Positions 32,372-36,933 of a stretch of 36,933 bases of DNA are shown piece by piece; the first letter of the stretch is position 1, and each line of letters starts with the position of its first letter. Both the position numbers and the translations under genes were made by a program. Under the pieces are notes generated by a model. The model was not told the DNA's origin, did no database searches, and was given only the letters and a program-made list of their open reading frames with translations. Where the stretch lies: assembly GCA_049582005.1 (NCBI GenBank), contig JBAUTB010000058.1, positions 1-36,933 of the forward strand, read 5' to 3'. This DNA comes from Sivonenia sp049582005 (GTDB lineage Bacteria > Cyanobacteriota > Cyanobacteriia > Gloeobacterales > PMM-0068).

Positions 32372-33481
32372 TTAATCCTCAGCAAACACTGCTTCCTCAT
32401 CCTCTTTACTGGGCACGACCTGAGTCGCTGACACTGTAGCTCCACTTGCCAGCTTCAAACGTACTTCCTGGTCAATTTTGTTGAAGAGGTCAGGACGGGT
32501 TTGTAGTAACTCTAGAGAGTTCTCACGGCCCTGGCCCAAGCGTTCCTCCCCATAGGAATACCAGGCCCCTTTACGAACCACGACATCTGTCTCCACCGCT
32601 AAATCCAGGACACAGCCAATGGATGAAATCCCTTTGCCAAATAGGATGTCGAATTCAGCCCGGCGGAACGGAGGAGCAACCTTGTTCTTGACAACCTTGA
32701 CGCGGGTGCGGGTTCCAAATTCATCGCCCCCCTTCTTCAGGGTGTCTACTCTACGGATGTCTAAGCGCACAGAGGCATAGAATTTGAGTGCATTGCCTCC
32801 CGTAGTCGTTTCCGGATTGCCATAGACCACCCCAATCTTTTGACGGAGCTGGTTGAGGAAAATGACAATGCAGTTCGCTTTGCCAATGTTGCCTGTAATC
32901 TTTCTGAGGGCTTGGCTCATCAAGCGGGCTTGCAGTCCCATGTGGGCATCGCCCATTTCTCCTTCAATCTCGGCACGGGGCACCAAGGCTGCTACAGAGT
33001 CGATAACGATGATATCTACAGCCGCTGAGCGGACCAACTGGTCTACGATTTCCAGGGCAGACTCTCCGGTATCGGGTTGGGAAATCAGGAGGTTGTTAGT
33101 ATCCACGCCCAAGGCTGCAGAATACACAGGGTCAAGAGCATGTTCTGCATCGACGAAGGCGGCGATTCCACCTTGCTTTTGGACTTCAGCGACGATGTGC
33201 AGGGCCAACGTTGTTTTTCCCGAAGATTCTGGACCGAAAATTTCAATCACTCGTCCTCTAGGAATGCCGCCGCCTAGAGCCAAATCCAGGGTTACGGCTC
33301 CGGTGGAAACTGTTTCCACGCGCATCTTAGTATTTTCTCCAAGTCGCATGATCGCCCCGTCCCCAAAAGTCTTTTTAATCTGGGAAAGCACCATATCTAG
33401 TGCCTTCTGCTTCTCACTACTGGTACTGTCAGCCTTGCTTTCCAGGCTGTTGGTAGATGCTGCGGAGTTGTTGCGTGCCAT
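32372..33481 (-). CDS. recA: RecA recombinase
   Basis: RecA forms filaments on single-stranded DNA for homologous recombination. Walker A is GPESSGKT at residues 83-90; IIVIDSVAALVPRAEIEGE carries Walker B, followed by the loop L1 and L2 regions (GLQARLMSQALRKITG and FLNQLRQKIGVVYGNPETTTGG, shown in parts). The acidic tail (KEDEEAVFAED) is normal. An extra Ser/Asn-rich stretch of about 25 residues precedes the usual start region, as in other cyanobacteria. No clear LexA-type site was seen upstream. The length is 369 residues. Confidence 0.98.
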   Translation of the reverse strand: MARNNSAASTNSLESKADSTSSEKQKALDMVLSQIKKTFGDGAIMRLGENTKMRVETVSTGAVTLDLALGGGIPRGRVIEIFGPESSGKTTLALHIVAEVQKQGGIAAFVDAEHALDPVYSAALGVDTNNLLISQPDTGESALEIVDQLVRSAAVDIIVIDSVAALVPRAEIEGEMGDAHMGLQARLMSQALRKITGNIGKANCIVIFLNQLRQKIGVVYGNPETTTGGNALKFYASVRLDIRRVDTLKKGGDEFGTRTRVKVVKNKVAPPFRRAEFDILFGKGISSIGCVLDLAVETDVVVRKGAWYSYGEERLGQGRENSLELLQTRPDLFNKIDQEVRLKLASGATVSATQVVPSKEDEEAVFAED

Positions 33482-33723
33482 GAATATTTCCTATGATAAT
33501 CTGCTGAGATTCACTACTGGAAGACCGTCTGCGAAGTGAGGAGCGAACAGATGCCCGGATTCTAGCATCTCTCTTTTATGGACAAACATGCTCAAGCATA
33601 GCACAGGTGTCCTACCCCTAATTATCGGTGCACGGTAGTTATAACCCGTCGCGAAAAATAAAAAATAAAGTTGGTACTGTTGCGCCCAAATGATTTATAT
33701 TTGTCTACCGGAGCCGCTGACAT

Positions 33724-33799
33724 GCCCCCATCGTCTAGAGGCCTAGGACACATCCCTTTCACGGATGCGACACGGGTTCGAATCCCGTTGGGGGTACCA
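33724..33799 (+). tRNA. trnE: tRNA-Glu (anticodon UUC)
   Basis: The cloverleaf is complete: acceptor stem GCCCCCA paired with TGGGGGT (first pair G-U), D arm, anticodon stem CATCC/GGATG with loop CTTTCAC (anticodon TTC), and the T arm with GGTTCGAATC. The CCA end is encoded (33797-33799). In cyanobacteria this tRNA also supplies glutamate for heme and chlorophyll synthesis. It lies alone between recA and the TPR gene. Confidence 0.97.
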
Positions 33800-33918
33800 T
33801 TTTCAAAAACTCAGCGTTACGCTTAGACCTAAAGTTGGGGCTTACTTTTCCATCGGGTCCAGGCTAGGTACTATCCTGGAAGATAGGAACCGAAGAAAAA
33901 GTTAACAATAGGAAAGCT

Positions 33919-34794
33919 ATGAGCGCTGCGAAAAGATTTGTATTTCCCTTAGCCCTTGCTCTTGCCCTGAGTTTGGGAGGGTTGCAGGCTAAACAGGTGC
34001 AAGCCCAGACTCCACTGATTTTGGTTCCTTCGTTGCACGAGCAGGAGACAACCCAAGAAGCGGTGCAGCTTGCGCAAGAGGCGCTCCGCCTTGCCCAATT
34101 AGGTAAACCTAAGGAAGCCATCGGCCTTACGCAACTATCTTTACAGCTCGCACCAAACGTGTCTCAGCTCCACTTCATTTTAGGAACCCTCTACGCCCAG
34201 CAGGACCAAATTCCTCAAGCCATTGAGTCCTATGAAGATGCTCTCCGTCTAGATGACAAGAACAGTAATCTGTACCTAAGCTTAGGGCTGGCCCAGCTCA
34301 AAGCTAAAAACTATAATGCTGCGGTGGATTCCTTCAATAAAGCAATTGCCCTAGACCCCAAGTCCCATGAAGCGTTTTTTGATTTGGGCAATACCTACTA
34401 CCTTTTGAAGCGCAATGATGATGCAGTGGCCCAGTGGCAGAAGTCTGTCGAAGTGAAAAATGACTTCTGGCCTGCGATTAATAACATTGGTCTAGCCCGT
34501 TATGAATCAGGTCAGGTAGACCAAGCGATAGAACAGTGGCAACGTGCCATATCTCTGGATAAGGAAGCCGCAGAACCCCGCTTGGCTTTAGGGGCAGCTC
34601 TATATCAAAAAGGGGATACGGCTCAAGGGCTAGATTTCACCAGCCAAGCGCTGAAGATCGATAACCGGTACGCTGATACGGCCTTCCTCGTGGAGAATCT
34701 TTGGGGAGATAAGTTGGTCCAAGCTGTCCGTGAAGTCTTGAAAACACCCCAGATACAAGACGTGTTATCCGGCAAATCGGCCAAGAAATCTTAG
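33919..34794 (+). CDS. Secreted TPR-repeat protein
   Basis: The 291-residue protein begins with a signal peptide (RFVFPLALALALSLGGLQ, cut probably after VQAQ) and has five to six tetratricopeptide repeats from about residue 45 to 255. Repeats such as LHFILGTLYAQQDQIPQAIE, LYLSLGLAQLKAKNYNAAVD and AFFDLGNTYYLLKRNDDAVA keep the TPR spacing. TPR arrays bind partner proteins; a role in membrane or cell-envelope assembly is possible but not shown. AGGAAAG precedes the start. Downstream, 183 bases without a recognised gene lead to ureC. Confidence 0.87.
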   Translation: MSAAKRFVFPLALALALSLGGLQAKQVQAQTPLILVPSLHEQETTQEAVQLAQEALRLAQLGKPKEAIGLTQLSLQLAPNVSQLHFILGTLYAQQDQIPQAIESYEDALRLDDKNSNLYLSLGLAQLKAKNYNAAVDSFNKAIALDPKSHEAFFDLGNTYYLLKRNDDAVAQWQKSVEVKNDFWPAINNIGLARYESGQVDQAIEQWQRAISLDKEAAEPRLALGAALYQKGDTAQGLDFTSQALKIDNRYADTAFLVENLWGDKLVQAVREVLKTPQIQDVLSGKSAKKS

Positions 34795-34977
34795 ACAAAC
34801 GGTACTAATTCTTGTCATCTGTCGTTTGTCACAGCATCTAGAGCGATTTCACTCCACCTGATAGGATCAAGGCCAGTCTTCCTAAGAGACTGTAAATTCT
34901 GGTTGGCCGCTCAAACTCATAGGTAACTAACTAAGTAATCGCCATAAGCATAATTCCCCTGATAGAAGGCTCTCTCT

Positions 34978-36696
34978 ATGACCCTAAGAATTACTCGTAG
35001 TAAGTATGTTTCCTTATATGGACCCACGGTCGGGGACCGAGTCCGTTTGGCAGACACCGAACTGATTATCGAAGTCGAAAAAGACTATACGACCTATGGC
35101 GAGGAAGTGAAATTCGGTGGCGGTAAAACCATCCGGGATGGGATGGCCCAAGACCCGACTGCAACCCGCGCAGGAGGAGCGTTAGACTTAGTGATCACCA
35201 ACGCCCTCATTCTGGACTGGTGGGGAGTCGTCAAAGCCGATATTGGTATTCGAGACGGCAAAATCAGTGGCATTGGCAAGGCAGGCAACCCAAACATTCA
35301 AACGGGCGTGACACCCGGCATGGGGATTGGAGCCTCTACAGAAGTGATTGCGGGGGAGAATATGATCATCACCGCAGGCGGTATTGATACCCATGTCCAC
35401 TTTATTTGTCCTCAGCTCTGTGAATATGCCCTCGCCTCTGGCGTAACAACACTGCTGGGTGGCGGAACCGGACCCGCCACAGGAACCAATGCCACCACTT
35501 GCACTCCTGGGTCCTGGAACTTGGCTCGGATGTATCAGAGTGCCGAAGCTTTTCCCGTTAATCTGGGCTTTTTTGGCAAAGGGAATAGCAGTTTACCGGG
35601 TGCCTTAATCGAACAAGTGGAAGCAGGGGCCTGTGGTTTAAAGCTGCATGAGGATTGGGGGACAACCCCTGCCGCTATTGATACGTGTCTGAATGTCTGT
35701 GATGAATTTGATATCCAGGCCACGATTCACACCGATACCCTCAACGAATCAGGTTTTGTCGAGGACTCGATTGCAGCGATTAATGGCCGCACGATTCACA
35801 CCTTTCACACAGAAGGAGCAGGAGGCGGACATGCTCCAGACATCATCAAAATTGCTGGAGAACCCAATGTTTTGCCCAGCTCGACGAACCCGACGCGGCC
35901 TTTTACGGTTAATACCATCGAAGAACATTTGGACATGCTGATGGTTTGCCATCATTTGAGTCGTTCCGTCCCAGAAGACATTTCTTTCGCTGAATCTAGA
36001 ATTCGTCCCCAGACTATTGCGGCAGAAGATATTCTCCATGACTTAGGCGTATTTTCTATGCTTTCTTCAGATTCCCAAGCCATGGGTCGGATTGGGGAAG
36101 TAATTATCCGCACCTGGCAAACCGCTGACAAGATGAAGCGCCAAAGAGGAGCCTTGTGGCAGGATAGTGAGCGAAATGATAACTATCGGGCAAAACGCTA
36201 TATCGCCAAGTACACGATTAATCCGGCCCTGACCCATGGCATCGGTTCTATCGTGGGTTCGGTGGAAGTAGGTAAGTGGGCAGACTTGTGTATCTGGAAA
36301 CCGCAATTTTTTGGCGTCAAGCCAGAACTCGTGCTCAAGGGTGGAATGATTGCCTATGCCCAAATGGGAGATCCGAATGCTTCGATTCCCACCCCACAAC
36401 CTGTATTGCCAAGACCGATGTTTGCCAGCTATGGAATGGCTTTAACCCAGTCCAGTCTGCTCTTTATGTCACAGGTCGCGATCGATTCAGGCATTCCTGA
36501 GCAACTAGGACTGACTAAACCGGTCATCGCCGTATCCAGTTGTCGGTCGATTGGGAAACAAGACCTAAAGCTGAACAGTGAAACCCCGGAGATTAAAGTC
36601 GATCCAGAGACCTATGCAGTAGTCGTTAACGGAGAACTATTGACGTGTGAGCCGGCGACGACTTTACCGATGGCTCAAAGATACTTTTTGTTCTGA
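34978..36696 (+). CDS. ureC: Urease alpha (catalytic) subunit UreC
   Basis: UreC carries the two-nickel active site. All ligands can be located: H139 and H141 (THVHF), carbamylated K222 (GLKLHEDWG), H251 (TIHTDTL), H277 (HTFHTEGAGGGHAPD) and D365 (SSDSQAMGR). The mobile flap C324-H325 (MVCHHLSRS) is intact. The length of 572 residues is standard. The gene is separated by 12 kb from ureA-ureB-ureF, so the urease genes are split here, and is followed by ureE 54 bases later. There is no sign of damage. Confidence 0.98.
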   Translation: MTLRITRSKYVSLYGPTVGDRVRLADTELIIEVEKDYTTYGEEVKFGGGKTIRDGMAQDPTATRAGGALDLVITNALILDWWGVVKADIGIRDGKISGIGKAGNPNIQTGVTPGMGIGASTEVIAGENMIITAGGIDTHVHFICPQLCEYALASGVTTLLGGGTGPATGTNATTCTPGSWNLARMYQSAEAFPVNLGFFGKGNSSLPGALIEQVEAGACGLKLHEDWGTTPAAIDTCLNVCDEFDIQATIHTDTLNESGFVEDSIAAINGRTIHTFHTEGAGGGHAPDIIKIAGEPNVLPSSTNPTRPFTVNTIEEHLDMLMVCHHLSRSVPEDISFAESRIRPQTIAAEDILHDLGVFSMLSSDSQAMGRIGEVIIRTWQTADKMKRQRGALWQDSERNDNYRAKRYIAKYTINPALTHGIGSIVGSVEVGKWADLCIWKPQFFGVKPELVLKGGMIAYAQMGDPNASIPTPQPVLPRPMFASYGMALTQSSLLFMSQVAIDSGIPEQLGLTKPVIAVSSCRSIGKQDLKLNSETPEIKVDPETYAVVVNGELLTCEPATTLPMAQRYFLF

Positions 36697-36750
36697 TCGT
36701 ACCCACTACCCACTCAACTTAACTTTTCCCTAAGATAAAGCGGCAAAACC

Positions 36751-36933
36751 ATGTCCTTCATCATTGAATCTTTGGCATTAGAGACTGAGCCTCTAGGGCC
36801 TATAGAAGTACTCTCTCTGACCTGGGAAGAACGTTGCAAACCACGTCAGCGCTTTTTTACAGACAAAGGAACAGAAATCGCTTGCTCTTTTCCACGAGGG
36901 ACTATATTTAAGGATGGGGATGTCATCTACAAC
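36751..36933 (+). CDS. ureE: Urease accessory protein UreE (N-terminal part, cut by window end)
   Basis: The last 61 codons of the window encode the start of UreE, a nickel-carrying chaperone of urease. The pattern SLTWEERCKPRQRFFTDKG, then SFPRGTIFKDGDVIY, fits the UreE N-terminal peptide-binding domain. The histidine-containing metal-binding half lies beyond the window. It follows ureC by 54 bases and is probably co-transcribed with it. Confidence 0.85.
   Translation, partial: MSFIIESLALETEPLGPIEVLSLTWEERCKPRQRFFTDKGTEIACSFPRGTIFKDGDVIYN

Noticed and set aside
31760..32431. Long open frame on the plus strand, 223 codons
   Set aside because: It is antisense to the sorbosone dehydrogenase-like gene and the end of recA, with low-complexity, non-protein-like composition.
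32853..33539. Long plus-strand open frame of 228 codons
   Set aside because: It is a frame shadow of recA on the opposite strand; recA itself is unambiguous.
34921..34940. GTA-rich stretch upstream of ureC as an NtcA site
   Set aside because: The second half reads AGT rather than TAC at the right distance.
1..36933. HIP1 octamers (GCGATCGC) as a lineage marker
   Set aside because: I saw only partial matches such as CGCGATCGA; no full copy was noticed by eye, so I draw no conclusion from it.
1..36933. CRISPR arrays, insertion sequences or prophage genes
   Set aside because: No regularly spaced repeats, transposase or phage proteins were recognised; the repeats present are short palindromes or a two-unit tandem.

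Overview
This window is chromosomal DNA from a beta-cyanobacterium. The evidence is a complete beta-carboxysome locus (three ccmK, then ccmL, ccmM, ccmN and ccmO), the SbtA/SbtB bicarbonate uptake pair, a cyanobacterial-type tRNA-Glu(UUC), a DUF3134 protein and a perfect NtcA-type site. I cannot name the genus. I saw no transposase, phage gene or CRISPR array.

Layout. 1-1.7 kb: a Uma2-type nuclease and an iron-sulfur APS/PAPS reductase. 1.7-8.2 kb (minus strand): a carbon-concentrating block, with ccmK-K-K-L-M-N-O transcribed right to left and sbtA-sbtB upstream of it. 8.3-10.6 kb: two paralogous sigma-like proteins, the second overlapping a membrane protein with a SPOR-like end. 10.7-17.5 kb: housekeeping and metabolic genes (an SDR, a yeast-type cytosine deaminase, a GH13 enzyme, folP, murG, a DUF3134 protein, ubiX). 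17.5-30.6 kb: a nitrogen-scavenging region. 30.6-34.8 kb: a PRC-barrel protein, a sorbosone-dehydrogenase-like lipoprotein, recA, tRNA-Glu and a TPR protein. 35-36.9 kb: ureC and the start of ureE, which runs off the window.

The most notable part is 17.5-30.6 kb. Two nearly identical guanidine-I (ykkC) riboswitches point outward from a core holding ureA, ureB, ureF and a biotin ligase. The left one (minus strand) lies directly behind a perfect NtcA-activated promoter. It leads a unit that starts with what looks like a broken guanidine hydrolase (gdmH) gene and a HypA/GhaA-like nickel chaperone that has lost its usual second-position histidine. Two tandem guanidine-type ABC binding lipoproteins and a type III glutamine synthetase family protein follow. 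The right one (plus strand) leads two DUF1989 carboxyguanidine-deiminase subunits, a 1213-residue biotin-dependent guanidine/urea carboxylase and a freestanding allophanate hydrolase C-terminal domain.

My reading is that this organism once carried both known guanidine routes: nickel hydrolase plus urease, and carboxylase plus deiminase plus allophanate hydrolase. The hydrolase route appears to be decaying while its promoter, riboswitch and uptake proteins persist. Urease, glutamine synthetase-like and cytosine deaminase genes fit a wider nitrogen-salvage theme. No ABC permease or ATPase, ureD, ureG, hypB-like partner or allophanate amidase domain is in the window.
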